Assembly: GCA_041395905.1 (NCBI GenBank) | Contig: JAWKZP010000003.1 | Location: 310,001 to 374,000, forward strand | DNA length: 64,000 nucleotides | Reading direction: 5' to 3' | Origin: UBA7803 sp041395905 | Lineage (GTDB): Bacteria > Pseudomonadota > Gammaproteobacteria > Pseudomonadales > Azotimanducaceae | Notes under the pieces: model-generated | Seen by the model: the letters and a program-made list of their open reading frames with translations, nothing else | Told to the model about the DNA's origin: nothing | Databases searched by the model: none | Part shown: in pieces, positions 8,839 through 17,955 of the stretch | Layout: each line of letters opens with the position of its first letter | How positions within the stretch are numbered: the stretch's first letter is position 1 | Position numbers and translations under genes: made by a program

Positions 8839-9903
8839 CTACCAGTTCCACCCCAACCCAGTACTGATCCCGAAGTCGTTGAGGCTCGATCCACCCGTGC
8901 CACTGTCCTCGGGGCTGTCGCTGTCGTAGTCGTCATAGAACGACAGCCTCCAGAAGAGGTCATCGTATATTTCCCAGCGAAGCGTGACGTCGAAGCGCGA
9001 GCGCCAGCGCCCGGCCTCGGTCAGACTCGGATACACGATCAACGACGACGACAGATCGAGCTCGGGGCTGCGGAATCGATACCAGTCCAGAAGCCCACCG
9101 ATCAGCAGCTCCGTGCTGGTCTGCTCCTTACCGTCATCGAAACCTTCCTGGCTCACCGCGATCCCGGCGATGCTCCGAAACCGCCGGTTCGGTGTGGGAT
9201 AGAAATCCCGGCCCGCGACAAGGGCGCCGAGCACGCGAAAATCCAGATCCAGCGCGTCGTTGTCCTCGAAGTTACCCATCCAGCCCCAGATGAATGGCGC
9301 GTTCTTTCTTCGCAACGACAGGTACTCCAGGTTGCGTCTGCTCGATCGCACGCCAGCCTGGGAATCGGAGCTCTGTGCGAGCAGCGACAGCCGGCGGGAA
9401 TTCTCTTCGGTATCGAACTCGATGTTCGCGGCCAGATCGAGCTGCTCAACCTCGGTCGACTTCGCTAGCGAATAGCCCACGGACAGATCGACGTCGAGCC
9501 GTTCGAGGAATCCCGTCTCGATGGGCTCAAAGGCCACGATCTCTCCAGTCGAACGTTCGTGCACCTCACCCTCACCGACGACCAGCAGGTGGGCAGGTGC
9601 AGCACCCGGGGCCAGGCTGCCGAAGGCGATGCGACCATCTCTCTCTTCCATGCGCAGATTGCTCGCAGTGACCAGCACGGTCACGTCCGCCCAGTCGATT
9701 GCTATGGTGCCGGTCGCATCCGATTTGAAGTAGAGCTTGCCGCGCTCCAGATACTTCACCTCTCCCACCATGCGACTTTGACCGAACTCGACCACATCGG
9801 CGTTCGCTGCACACGAACTGATCGCCGCCATGAAGGCGAAAGTGGCCGGAACGATTATCGACGAGCGAAACCGGTCCCACGCTGTCTCCGTTCGATCAAC
9901 CAC
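8839..9903 (-). CDS. Outer-membrane protein, DUF481 (YdiY-like) family
   Basis: A 354-residue protein with an N-terminal signal segment, a small globular part, and a C-terminal beta-barrel. The globular part (residues about 40-110, including GEVKYLERGKLYFKSDATGTIAIDWADV) is typical of DUF481 proteins. From about residue 135 alternating hydrophobic strands lead to a C-terminal aromatic residue (GLGWNW), as expected for a substrate of the BAM complex. An AraC-type site with a -10 box (9990-10035) faces this gene. The function of the family is not established; an osmotic or salt response has been suggested for homologues. Confidence 0.8.
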   Translation of the reverse strand: MVDRTETAWDRFRSSIIVPATFAFMAAISSCAANADVVEFGQSRMVGEVKYLERGKLYFKSDATGTIAIDWADVTVLVTASNLRMEERDGRIAFGSLAPGAAPAHLLVVGEGEVHERSTGEIVAFEPIETGFLERLDVDLSVGYSLAKSTEVEQLDLAANIEFDTEENSRRLSLLAQSSDSQAGVRSSRRNLEYLSLRRKNAPFIWGWMGNFEDNDALDLDFRVLGALVAGRDFYPTPNRRFRSIAGIAVSQEGFDDGKEQTSTELLIGGLLDWYRFRSPELDLSSSLIVYPSLTEAGRWRSRFDVTLRWEIYDDLFWRLSFYDDYDSDSPEDSGTGGSSLNDFGISTGLGWNW

Positions 9904-9989
9904 CCGTCGAATACCTCCATGCGGGGCGCGTCACAGCACGCCGACCAACCTGGCGGTCACCCCAGCCGGGCGTCGGCAAACGACCAGGC

Positions 9990-10035
9990 AGCCTAGTCGC
10001 TGCCCCTCGTTCACGCTTGCCATTTGGCGACAATC
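9990..10035 (-). promoter_or_regulatory. AraC-type activator site A plus -10 box for the DUF481 gene
   Basis: Minus-strand site at 10035-10016 with TGTC and, ten bases later, TGGC inside AAATGGCAAG. A -10-like TAGGCT begins 21 nt after the site (9995-9990). The same arrangement occurs at four other promoters in this block. The start codon of the DUF481 gene is 112 nt downstream, so its leader is longer than the others. Confidence 0.75.
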
Positions 10036-10057
10036 GACCTGTCCGGCGGCAGCAGGC

Positions 10058-10103
10058 GTGTGTCGTGAAATGGCAAGCCGCAGCAGAGTCGCTGTGCTTG
10101 AAT
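10058..10103 (+). promoter_or_regulatory. AraC-type activator site B plus -10 box for the membrane protein/PlpD operon
   Basis: Site at 10058-10077: TGTC, six bases, TGGC, within GTGAAATGGCAAG. TTGAAT follows at 10098-10103, 21 nt after the site. The start codon at 10129 is 51 nt after the site. It is divergent from site A, so one intergenic region holds two oppositely oriented copies. Confidence 0.75.
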
Positions 10104-10128
10104 CCGACAACCACGCCGCTCGTTCGAC

Positions 10129-11292
10129 ATGACCGAATTCATCAACACCGGCTTTTCTCTGGTGCGCGGGGGCCCCATGCACAGGCTCCTGCAGCGCTTG
10201 CGCCTCCTGGATGACGACGAGCTGCCGGGAGCACGCGTAGCTCTCACGCTAGCGTGCATCGCGTGGTTGCCACTCGTGCTGTTTGCGCTGGCCCATCCGC
10301 GCCCATGGTCAACCGCCTACGCGTCCAACGTGCTTGTCGACGCCGGCGCCTACGCGCGCTACCTCATTGCCATCCCGGTGCTCGTGATCGTCGATCGGAG
10401 CGCCCATTGGCGTCTCAACCGATTGCTCGGCCAGTTCGTCGAAACCGGCATCATCGCGCGGGACTCACGTACCAGGTTCGACCGGGCACTCGTGCGTGCC
10501 GACAGGTGGACAGGAAGTACGGGCGCGGAAGCGATCATGCTGCTCCTGGCATACGCGCTCTCCGCAGTGACGATGACCCTGTGGACGTCACTCGACAGCC
10601 AACTGTGGTTCGCGGGACACCTGGCAGGCCTCAGCCTGGCGGGTTGGTGGGCAGTGCTTCTGAGCACGCCGCTGCACTTCTTTCTGACCCTGCGCTGGCT
10701 CTGGCGGTTGTTTGTGTGGGCATGGCTCCTGACCAGCATATCGGGTCTGCCCCTGCATCTGATTCCCACCCATCCGGATCGGGTCGGGGGGCTGGGCTTC
10801 CTCACGCTGTTTCCGATGATCTTCGTGCCGCTCATCTTTGCGCTCAGTGCCGTAGTCGCCGCATCGGCACTGCAGCAGATTCTGTTCGGACAGATCTCTT
10901 CCGAGTCCGTGCGGGGCCTGGCAGGAATCTGGTCAGCCGTCGTCGGACTTCTGTTCATCGGACCGCTGTGCGTGTTCAGTCGCACGCTCATGCGACTGCG
11001 GGAGACAGCCCTGCTGGAGTACGGAGAACTCGTCGCCCGGTTCCACCGGCGAACCCTCCAGAGCATGCTGGAGCACGAAGGTGACGGGCGCCTGGCGGAC
11101 TCGGAGGCCCTTTCGGCAATGCCGGATCTTGCCCACGCCTCCGACACCGTGCGCAGCATCAGGCTCGTACCGATCGAGCTCTGGACGCTGATCCCCGTGG
11201 CCATCGCCGCGTTGGCGCCCATGCTCGCCATTGCGACGGTAGATGTTCCTCTGCGCGAGCTGATGAAGCGTCTGCTCGGCGCCCTGCTTTGA
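10129..11292 (+). CDS. Multi-pass inner-membrane protein of unknown function
   Basis: A 387-residue protein with about six to eight predicted membrane segments (for example residues 37-57, 78-92, 138-155, 168-190, 228-250, 263-285, 350-368). Between two of them is HPDRVGGLGFL, a motif I have seen in an uncharacterised membrane family. A long soluble stretch, residues about 285-345, probably faces the cytoplasm. The stop codon is 69 nt before the patatin-like gene, with which it likely forms an operon driven by AraC-type site B. No transport or catalytic motif is recognisable. Confidence 0.75.
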   Translation: MTEFINTGFSLVRGGPMHRLLQRLRLLDDDELPGARVALTLACIAWLPLVLFALAHPRPWSTAYASNVLVDAGAYARYLIAIPVLVIVDRSAHWRLNRLLGQFVETGIIARDSRTRFDRALVRADRWTGSTGAEAIMLLLAYALSAVTMTLWTSLDSQLWFAGHLAGLSLAGWWAVLLSTPLHFFLTLRWLWRLFVWAWLLTSISGLPLHLIPTHPDRVGGLGFLTLFPMIFVPLIFALSAVVAASALQQILFGQISSESVRGLAGIWSAVVGLLFIGPLCVFSRTLMRLRETALLEYGELVARFHRRTLQSMLEHEGDGRLADSEALSAMPDLAHASDTVRSIRLVPIELWTLIPVAIAALAPMLAIATVDVPLRELMKRLLGALL

Positions 11293-11361
11293 CCTCCCGA
11301 GATGCGTACGACTGCAGCACAACGCCCCGATCGCAGCAACCTGATCAAACCAGGAGCAGGA

Positions 11362-13602
11362 ATGACGTTCAAGGGAAACCTCAGGCCCGCAATCTGGATC
11401 CTTGCGATATGGCTCGGCTGTGCCGCTTCGCATGCGGCTGCAGCTGAGGCCTGCGCGCAGCCCGTGGTCGACCGACCGAAGATCGGCCTCGTGCTCGGCG
11501 GCGGGGGCGCCCGGGGCAGCGCCCATATCGGGATAATCCGCAAGCTCGAAGAGCTGAGAGTACCGATCGACTTCGTCGCCGGCACCAGCTTCGGCTCGCT
11601 GGTGGGCGCGCTGCTGGCAACCGGAATGAATGCACGAGAGCTCGAGACCACGATGCTCGGTCTCGATTGGGACGACCTGTTCGTGGATGATACCGCCCGC
11701 CCCGACCGATCGTTCCGGCGCAAGCGGGACGACGATCTCGCCCTGTTCGGCCCGAAACTCGGCCTCGGAGCAGGTGCTTCTCTGCTACCGGCAGGCGCAA
11801 TAGCGGGCCAGAAGATCAGCTTTCTGTTCGAAACGCTGGTACACGAGCGCGCGCAGACCACCGACTTCGACCAGCTCCCAATACCTTACCGGGCGGTAGC
11901 CGCAGACATCGCCACGGGCGCGGAGGTCGTGCTCGCCGACGGAAGCCTGGCCCTGGCCATGCGTTCCAGCATGTCGGTCCCGGGCGTCTTCGATCCCGTC
12001 GAGCAAGGCGGCCACATCCTCGTCGATGGGGGAATCGTCAACAACCTGCCCATCGACGTCGTGCGGCAGATGGGAGCCGACATCGTCATCGCGGTGGACG
12101 TCGGATCCGGGCTCACTCCCCGGGATCAACTTGGACGCCCGCTCGCAGTGATTCTGCAGATGACCAACCTGATGATCCAGAAGAACGTGGACGCGCAGGT
12201 CGCCTCGCTCACGGAACGCGACCTGCTCATCACGCCCGAGCTGGGAGACGACGTTTCTTCAACGGATTTCGGCAAAGTCAACACCGGAATCGCCATCGGG
12301 TATGCAGCCGCCGAGGCCTCTGCAGCACGACTCAGGCTGTTGTCGATACCTGAGGCGGACTACGCACGGTATCAGCAGGCACTGATGGCCTGTCGGGCGC
12401 CCGAACGTCCAGTCGAGTTCGTGCGCCTGGACAACAGGTCCCGGTTCGATGATTCGGTGATTCGAGAGCGCCTCGACATCCAGACCGGAAAACCATTGGA
12501 TACGGTGAGGCTCGATGATGATCTGCGCCAGATTCACGCTCTCGGCCTGATCGAGCTCGCCCGCCATGAACTCGTCGAGGAGGACGGCCGGGTGGGGGTA
12601 GTGATTCACGTCGAGCCGGACCCCAGGGGCTCCCGTCTTATCGAGTGGGGACTGGACTATTCGGCTGATAGTGACAACACCACGCTGAACTTCAGGGGTG
12701 GTTACCTCGACGCGGCAGTGGATCGACTGGGAAGCGAGTTCCGGGCCCTGACGGTCCTCGGCGAGGATCCGGCGTTGCTTCTGAACCTGCACAAATACCT
12801 GGAGCCGGAACTGCGGTACTTCGTCGACTCCCGGTTGTACGGCGAACGCCGCAGACTCACGATCTATGACGACGCGCACCCTGCGTTCGTCACCGATGTA
12901 TCCCAATGGGGCGGGGCGATCGGGTTCGGACGCGAGTTCGGCCGGTACGGCTCACTGTCGCTGGGGTTGCGCCGGTTCGCCGGCAGCGTCGATCCCTACG
13001 TCGGCACGGGCCCGCTGGGCCGATTCGACTATGACGGCGGCGAGTACGTTCTCCGCGGAACCTACGACAGGCTGGACGACCGGTACTTCCCTGGCTCGGG
13101 CACGTTTCTCGACGCCCGCTGGCTCCGTTCGGACACCGCGCTGGGAGCGGACTCCAAGTACGTTCAGGTCCAGATCGACAGCCTCATCGCGCAGAGCTTC
13201 GAACGCCATACGATCATGGGCGGCATTCGCTACTACCGGACGCTAGAGCACGACGCGCCGATCTTCGCGCTGTTCCGCGCAGGCGGCTTTGCAAGGCTGT
13301 CGGGGTTCAACGACGAAGAGCTGGCGGGCCGGAACTTCGCCATGGGGTTGCTCGGGTACCGCTACCAATTCGAGGGTTCAGGGCTACTGCCCGCCAACAT
13401 CGGTATGACCCTCGAGTACGGCAGGACCGCCGACGCCGGGTCGGATCTGTTCGACGACCCCTGGCTGAGCGGGAGCGCTTACTTCGGGTACCGCTCTCCG
13501 CTCGGGCCGCTCTACCTGGGAATCGGTCTCGCCGAAGGCGGCCGCGCGCGGCTGTTTCTCCGCATCGGCGACGTGTTTGGTCGTTCCACCATCGGCCGAT
13601 AG
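11362..13602 (+). CDS. Patatin-like phospholipase with POTRA and Omp85 barrel (PlpD-type, type Vd secretion)
   Basis: A 746-residue single-chain autotransporter lipase. After a signal peptide (to about residue 28) comes a patatin domain with the oxyanion loop GGGGARG (46-52), the nucleophile elbow G-T-S76-F-G, and the catalytic Asp222 in VDGGIVNN. A POTRA-like segment follows (about 345-425, EFVRLDNRSRFDDSVIRERL), then a 16-stranded Omp85/BamA-type barrel to the C-terminus. This is the architecture of Pseudomonas PlpD, which hydrolyses phospholipids at or beyond the cell surface. ATG at 11362 has AGGAGCAGG immediately upstream; an earlier ATG lacks one. It follows the membrane protein gene in an AraC-type-site operon. 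Confidence 0.92.
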   Translation: MTFKGNLRPAIWILAIWLGCAASHAAAAEACAQPVVDRPKIGLVLGGGGARGSAHIGIIRKLEELRVPIDFVAGTSFGSLVGALLATGMNARELETTMLGLDWDDLFVDDTARPDRSFRRKRDDDLALFGPKLGLGAGASLLPAGAIAGQKISFLFETLVHERAQTTDFDQLPIPYRAVAADIATGAEVVLADGSLALAMRSSMSVPGVFDPVEQGGHILVDGGIVNNLPIDVVRQMGADIVIAVDVGSGLTPRDQLGRPLAVILQMTNLMIQKNVDAQVASLTERDLLITPELGDDVSSTDFGKVNTGIAIGYAAAEASAARLRLLSIPEADYARYQQALMACRAPERPVEFVRLDNRSRFDDSVIRERLDIQTGKPLDTVRLDDDLRQIHALGLIELARHELVEEDGRVGVVIHVEPDPRGSRLIEWGLDYSADSDNTTLNFRGGYLDAAVDRLGSEFRALTVLGEDPALLLNLHKYLEPELRYFVDSRLYGERRRLTIYDDAHPAFVTDVSQWGGAIGFGREFGRYGSLSLGLRRFAGSVDPYVGTGPLGRFDYDGGEYVLRGTYDRLDDRYFPGSGTFLDARWLRSDTALGADSKYVQVQIDSLIAQSFERHTIMGGIRYYRTLEHDAPIFALFRAGGFARLSGFNDEELAGRNFAMGLLGYRYQFEGSGLLPANIGMTLEYGRTADAGSDLFDDPWLSGSAYFGYRSPLGPLYLGIGLAEGGRARLFLRIGDVFGRSTIGR

Positions 13603-13648
13603 CGGGCTCGGTATGAACGCTGCCAGCAGCAGGACCCGGAAAAACAAA

Positions 13649-13695
13649 GGGTGGCACGAAATGGCAAGCACGCGTCGGAACATCTCCTCTAGACT
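13649..13695 (+). promoter_or_regulatory. AraC-type activator site C plus -10 box for the sulfatase
   Basis: Site at 13649-13668: TGGC, six bases, TGGC, within ACGAAATGGCAAG. TAGACT follows at 13690-13695, 22 nt after the site. The sulfatase ATG is 53 nt after the site. Confidence 0.75.
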
Positions 13696-13721
13696 CACGG
13701 CCAGCTGACGAGGAGCAGGCA

Positions 13722-15524
13722 ATGAACGACGATGTACGTACCGATGGATCCTTTTCGCGCCGAAGCTTTCTGAGAGCGTCCGGCGTCAGCGCGGTGGCCC
13801 TGGGCCTTGGGACCGGCAAAGGGGCCGCCGCCAGTCCCGCGGCGCTCGAGGGCGCGCGGGTCGCGAGCCGAAGCGCGCCTGAAGCCGGATACAACATCCT
13901 GTTCCTGCTCACCGACCAGGAACGCTTCTTCCGGCCGGGGGAGCTGCCCCGGGGTTACTCGCTCCCCGCACACGAGCGCCTGCTGAAGCGTGGGACCTCG
14001 TTCGTGAACCACCGGATCAACTCGTGCGTGTGCACGCCCTCGCGCTCGGTGGTGTACACGGGCCAACACATCCAGCACACACGCATGTTCGACAACACCA
14101 ACTTCCCCTGGGTCGACAGCATGTCCACGGAGCTGCGCACCACGGGAGACCTGCTGCGCGAGGCCGGTTACTACACCGCCTACAAGGGCAAGTGGCATCT
14201 CACCAAGGAGTTCGAGACCGTCAACTCGCTCGGTACGCCCACCAAGATCTTCACCGAGGAAATGGAAGCCTACGGATTCTCCGACTATTTCGGCATCGGC
14301 GACATCATCGCCCACCATCAGGGCGGTTATCTCCACGACGGTGTCATCTCGGCCATGGCCACGAGCTGGCTGCGCGGCAAGGGCCGGGAGCTGGCTGCCG
14401 GTGGCAAACCCTGGTTCCTGGCCGTGAACCTGGTGAACCCCCACGACGTCATGTTCTACGACACGGACGCTCCGGGGAGTAAAGTGCAGGCGCGCGAGGG
14501 CTTGACTCACGTAGCCCGGGAACCCCTCGACCCTCTCTACGCACAGCAGTGGCAGTTCGACCTGCCCAGAACCCATTCGCAGGCTCTGGACGCGGCCGGA
14601 CGCCCCCCTGCCCACGTGGACTTTCTGCGCTCGCACGACGCCCTGGTCGGGAACATCCCGAACGAGGATGCGCGCTGGCGACGCCGGCACAACTACTATC
14701 TGAACTGCCTGCAGGACGTCGATCGCAACCTGCAGACCGTGCTGGACGAACTGGAAGCCTCCGGACAGGCAGACCGCACCATCATCATTCTGACCGCAGA
14801 TCACGGCGACATGGACGGCGCGCACCAGCTGCACGCCAAGGGCGCCGTCGCCTACCGCGAGCAGAACAACGTGCCGCTGATCGTCGTTCACCCGGCGTAC
14901 CCTGGCGGCCGCCAGTGTCGGGCCGTCACCTCTCACGTAGATCTGGCGCCGACCCTCGTGGGCTTGACCGGCGCACCAACGGCCCAGCAGGCGCGGATCG
15001 TCGATGGACTGCCGGGCAGGGACTTTTCCCATCTGCTGGCAACGGCCGAGGACGCGGAAGTCGATGCGCTCAGAGACGGCGCCCTCTTCAACTACAACAT
15101 GTTCGCGTATCTGGACGGGGATTTTCTGCTGAAAGCCGTGCAGTACATCAAGCAGGGTGGCAAGCCGAACGAGCTCAAGAACGCCGGCATTCTGCCGAAC
15201 ATGATGAAACGCGGAGCCGTACGCTCCGTGTACGACGGCCGCTACGTGCTGGCCCGCTACTTCTCGCCGAAGCAGCACAACCGGCCCACGACGCTGGAAG
15301 AGCTTTTCAGCCTCAACGACGTGGAGCTTTTCGATACCCAGAAGGATCCCCTCGAGGTGGACAATCTGGCGCTGAACAGCCGCAAGCACGGCGAGCTGCT
15401 TCTGGCCATGAACGACAAGCTGAACCGGCTGATCGACCAGGAGGTGGGCGAAGATCGCGGGCAGATGCTCCCGGGTGGCGTCGAAGCCGGCTGGGAGGTT
15501 ACTCCCGAAACCATGGCCCCCTGA
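13722..15524 (+). CDS. Twin-arginine-exported type I sulfatase (formylglycine-dependent)
   Basis: A 600-residue member of the alkaline-phosphatase-superfamily sulfatases, which hydrolyse sulfate esters using formylglycine. The activation motif is C104-T-P-S-R108, where Cys104 should be oxidised by a formylglycine-generating enzyme (not in the window). A metal-binding DQ occurs near residue 65 (LLTDQER), KGKWHL around 155-160, and a DHGDMDG motif in the second half. The N-terminus has a twin-arginine signal (S-R13-R14-S-F-L), so the folded enzyme goes to the periplasm. A GAGGAG ribosome-binding site precedes the ATG. It is expressed from AraC-type site C. The sulfated substrate is unknown. Confidence 0.9.
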   Translation: MNDDVRTDGSFSRRSFLRASGVSAVALGLGTGKGAAASPAALEGARVASRSAPEAGYNILFLLTDQERFFRPGELPRGYSLPAHERLLKRGTSFVNHRINSCVCTPSRSVVYTGQHIQHTRMFDNTNFPWVDSMSTELRTTGDLLREAGYYTAYKGKWHLTKEFETVNSLGTPTKIFTEEMEAYGFSDYFGIGDIIAHHQGGYLHDGVISAMATSWLRGKGRELAAGGKPWFLAVNLVNPHDVMFYDTDAPGSKVQAREGLTHVAREPLDPLYAQQWQFDLPRTHSQALDAAGRPPAHVDFLRSHDALVGNIPNEDARWRRRHNYYLNCLQDVDRNLQTVLDELEASGQADRTIIILTADHGDMDGAHQLHAKGAVAYREQNNVPLIVVHPAYPGGRQCRAVTSHVDLAPTLVGLTGAPTAQQARIVDGLPGRDFSHLLATAEDAEVDALRDGALFNYNMFAYLDGDFLLKAVQYIKQGGKPNELKNAGILPNMMKRGAVRSVYDGRYVLARYFSPKQHNRPTTLEELFSLNDVELFDTQKDPLEVDNLALNSRKHGELLLAMNDKLNRLIDQEVGEDRGQMLPGGVEAGWEVTPETMAP

Positions 15525-15783
15525 CTCCTGGGGCAGCGATCATGCCATGCACATTCCCGCGCACGACCTGCATGCCTGGCTTTCAGGGGACCTTGCGCAG
15601 CGATCGTCTAGCTCGCATGCGGGCAGCTGCTGCGAGCGGGAAGCCGTGGAAGGTCCTTGACTCGACCGCCACCGTCCGGAAACCTAGCCGTCGAAGAGGC
15701 TCGGACCAGCCTATCGTTTCCCTCCAGATGCCGGGGTTTGTGTTCGATCGGCGGGGGAACCTCAGCCCGGAGCTCGCTTGAAC

Positions 15784-16845
15784 ATGCGCTACTGGCACAG
15801 GGTTGCGTCACTCAAGGAGATCGGTACGTACCTCATGAACAGGGGCATAGCCCCCGCCGAGGTGCTGCGCAGAAACAGTCTCCCGCAATCGTTGCTGCTC
15901 GATTCCAACGCGTGGATCGAGCGCACCACGTGCTTCAATCTCGTCGCCTCCATCGCCCGTCGCTCTGCCGACCCCTACCTGGGTCTGCATTTCGCCGAGG
16001 TGCAGCGCCTGCAGGATTACGGACCCTGGGCAATGGGCATTCTGCGCTCCCCCACACTGGGCAGCGCGCTCGAGTTCGCCGCACGTCACATCACTCTGAT
16101 CCGGACGGGGCTTTCGGTGCGCACGCGGGTCGACGGCACCCGCGTGGTCTTGTCGGCCGTGTTTACAGGGGTCGGTGACGATGCCGCCAGGCACCCCAGC
16201 CTCGCCTGCATGACCACGCTCCACAAGATCGTACGCCTGCTCGCCGAGCCAGTGTCGATCGAGGCGCACCTGTGCCTGCCGCACCAGAGGGCTACCGACG
16301 AAGCGGAACGGCTGCTCGGCCCGAATCTGAGGTTCGGCGCGGACCGAAATGAACTCGTGTTCGACCGAGGCGCTCTGGACCTGCCGCTGCGCGCCCTCAC
16401 GCCTCCGGAGCAGGAAGTGTTCGGTCTTCTGCGTGAGGGTCAGCCGCTGGTGACGGCGCGAACCGCATATCAGCAGATGCGTAACCTGGTGGAGCTCGGA
16501 CGGCCCACCGTCGTCGACCTCGCCGGCACCATGGGAATGAGCGTACGCAGACTGCAACGACACCTGGACAAGTGGGGCGTAACCTACGAACGCATGCTCG
16601 ATGAGTACCGGCAGATGTCCGCTCTGGGTCACCTCGAGGACAGCGATCTGTCCGTGACTGAGATCGCCTTTCGGCTCGGCTACTCCGACTCCTCCCACTT
16701 CACGCGCGCGGTACGCCGTTGGACCGGCCGATCACCCCGCCAGTACCGTCTGGCTCCCGAAGGTTCGAGATCATGGCGCGGGGGCCCGAATCCGGAACCG
16801 GGCAGCACGGGGCGCCGGCAGGCGGAACGCGCAACGGCCGGGTAG
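15784..16845 (+). CDS. AraC-family transcriptional regulator (OruR/ArgR-like, full length)
   Basis: A 353-residue regulator with an N-terminal AraC-type ligand domain of the OruR/lipase-regulator class (residues about 15-200) and a C-terminal double helix-turn-helix. The DNA-binding part runs from PTVVDLAGTMGMSVRRLQRHL to VTEIAFRLGYSDSSHFTRAVRRWTGRSPRQYR, the canonical AraC signature. It sits in the middle of five promoters that share one AraC-type site and is the best candidate for their activator. ATG at 15784 is used; TTG at 15778 is closer to a GGAG and is also possible. Its own upstream region shows no copy of the shared site. The inducing ligand is unknown. Confidence 0.88.
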   Translation: MRYWHRVASLKEIGTYLMNRGIAPAEVLRRNSLPQSLLLDSNAWIERTTCFNLVASIARRSADPYLGLHFAEVQRLQDYGPWAMGILRSPTLGSALEFAARHITLIRTGLSVRTRVDGTRVVLSAVFTGVGDDAARHPSLACMTTLHKIVRLLAEPVSIEAHLCLPHQRATDEAERLLGPNLRFGADRNELVFDRGALDLPLRALTPPEQEVFGLLREGQPLVTARTAYQQMRNLVELGRPTVVDLAGTMGMSVRRLQRHLDKWGVTYERMLDEYRQMSALGHLEDSDLSVTEIAFRLGYSDSSHFTRAVRRWTGRSPRQYRLAPEGSRSWRGGPNPEPGSTGRRQAERATAG

Positions 16846-16891
16846 GACTGTCGTCAAATGGCAGGCCCGCGCGGACCGGGACGGGGACAAT
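16846..16891 (+). promoter_or_regulatory. AraC-type activator site D plus -10 box for the DUF4136 lipoprotein
   Basis: Site at 16846-16865, starting right after the AraC stop codon: TGTC, six bases, TGGC, within GTCAAATGGCAGG. GACAAT follows at 16886-16891, 21 nt after the site. The GTG start at 16920 is 54 nt after the site, matching the spacing at the other targets and supporting that start. Confidence 0.7.
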
Positions 16892-16919
16892 CTCGCGCAT
16901 CGTCTGGAAGGACACACGC

Positions 16920-17474
16920 GTGCGCTATTCAACCCTGGGCATCCTGATATCCATTCTCTTGACCACCGGCTGCGAGTCCGTGAAGACACGGACTGATCAC
17001 GACCCGAGCATCGATTTCTCCACGTATCACTCGTTCGCCTGGGTCTCGGACGACATGAGTCTCAGCGTGCAGCACGACATCTCACCGCTCACCGGCGAGC
17101 GCATACGCAAATCCGTGGCAGCAACCCTGACCGGCAAAGGCTTCGCATTCACGGAAGATCGTACAGCGGCCGACTTTCTGGTCGGGTTCACCGTGGGATC
17201 GCGGGACCGGGTGCGCGTCGACGCAAATGCGTATCCAGTGGGATTTGCGGGGCCCTATCGGTGGGGCAGGACGTATTACCAGGACATCGACGTTCGCAAC
17301 TACACGGAAGGACGGCTCGCCATCGACGTGTTCGACGTCAGGCTGAAACGTCCGGTATGGCACGGTTTCGCCACCAAGAGTCTCAGCGTGCGCGATCGGG
17401 AGGATCCGGAGGGCCTGATCGGCCGTGCCGTTACCGGCATCCTAGCGGACTTTCCGCCCGTCTCCGCACCCTGA
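16920..17474 (+). CDS. DUF4136 family lipoprotein
   Basis: A 184-residue probable outer-membrane lipoprotein. The signal ends in ILLTTGC, a slightly loose lipobox; the same LLTTGC occurs in the beta-propeller lipoprotein at 51578. The mature start, with DHDPSIDFSTYHSFAWVSDD, is characteristic of DUF4136, whose function is unknown. GTG at 16920 is chosen because AAGGA lies 8 nt upstream and the signal peptide begins there; longer in-frame extensions overlap the AraC gene. Its 3' end overlaps the convergent small AraC gene by 44 bp. Confidence 0.8.
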   Translation: MRYSTLGILISILLTTGCESVKTRTDHDPSIDFSTYHSFAWVSDDMSLSVQHDISPLTGERIRKSVAATLTGKGFAFTEDRTAADFLVGFTVGSRDRVRVDANAYPVGFAGPYRWGRTYYQDIDVRNYTEGRLAIDVFDVRLKRPVWHGFATKSLSVRDREDPEGLIGRAVTGILADFPPVSAP

Positions 17475-17847
17475 TCGCTTCGCCTGCATCCCCGGCGTGA
17501 ACGCCTGCGCGGAAATGCGTAGGCGCGACGCCCGTCCAGCGCCGGAACGCACGAACGAAATGGGCCGGATCAGAGTATCCAAGCCGTTGTGATATCTCGG
17601 TGACGCTCAGCGCGCCGCGCAGAAGCTCCTGCTCCGCCTGCCAGCGGCGGCAGCGATCGAGCAGCTGTCGAAAGGTCATCGGGCCCCCTGCCAGTCGCCG
17701 CTGGAGTGTGCGCACGCTGATCGACATCGAGCGCGCAACCGCCCCGATGCTCGGATTGCAGGGCAGCAGGCGCAGGATGGCCTCGACCACCTCGTGGTCG
17801 TGGGACTTTCCCTGGTGCTTCGTGGATTTCACGTTCCAATCGGTCAT
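17431..17847 (-). CDS. Stand-alone AraC-type DNA-binding domain protein
   Basis: A protein of about 138 residues made almost only of the AraC double helix-turn-helix (NPSIGAVARSMSISVRTLQRRL at 31-52, VTEISQRLGYSDPAHFVRAFRRWTGVAP at 82-109) with a basic tail. There is no ligand-binding domain: the sequence upstream in frame shows no family resemblance and runs into the opposite barrel gene. The start is uncertain; ATG 17847 has AAGGA 14 nt upstream and ATG 17871 is possible. It may be a truncated paralogue of the 353-residue regulator or a genuine single-domain regulator. It diverges from the barrel gene that carries site E. Confidence 0.7.
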   Translation of the reverse strand: MTDWNVKSTKHQGKSHDHEVVEAILRLLPCNPSIGAVARSMSISVRTLQRRLAGGPMTFRQLLDRCRRWQAEQELLRGALSVTEISQRLGYSDPAHFVRAFRRWTGVAPTHFRAGVHAGDAGEAIRVRRRAESPLGCR

Positions 17848-17955
17848 GAACACGCCCGTCGCTTCCTTCATGCGACGAGAACTATTGCGACCGAACGCGG
17901 AGTCCGCATGCCGTTTGACGACACCCGGATGCAGAAAACCCTGTGTTTTACTTAC

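Noticed and set aside
13695..15389. A 564-codon open frame on the minus strand opposite the sulfatase gene
   Set aside because: It mirrors the sulfatase codons, as is common in GC-rich DNA. The translation is rich in Val/Gly/Arg/His with no family motifs, and the plus-strand protein has complete active-site motifs.
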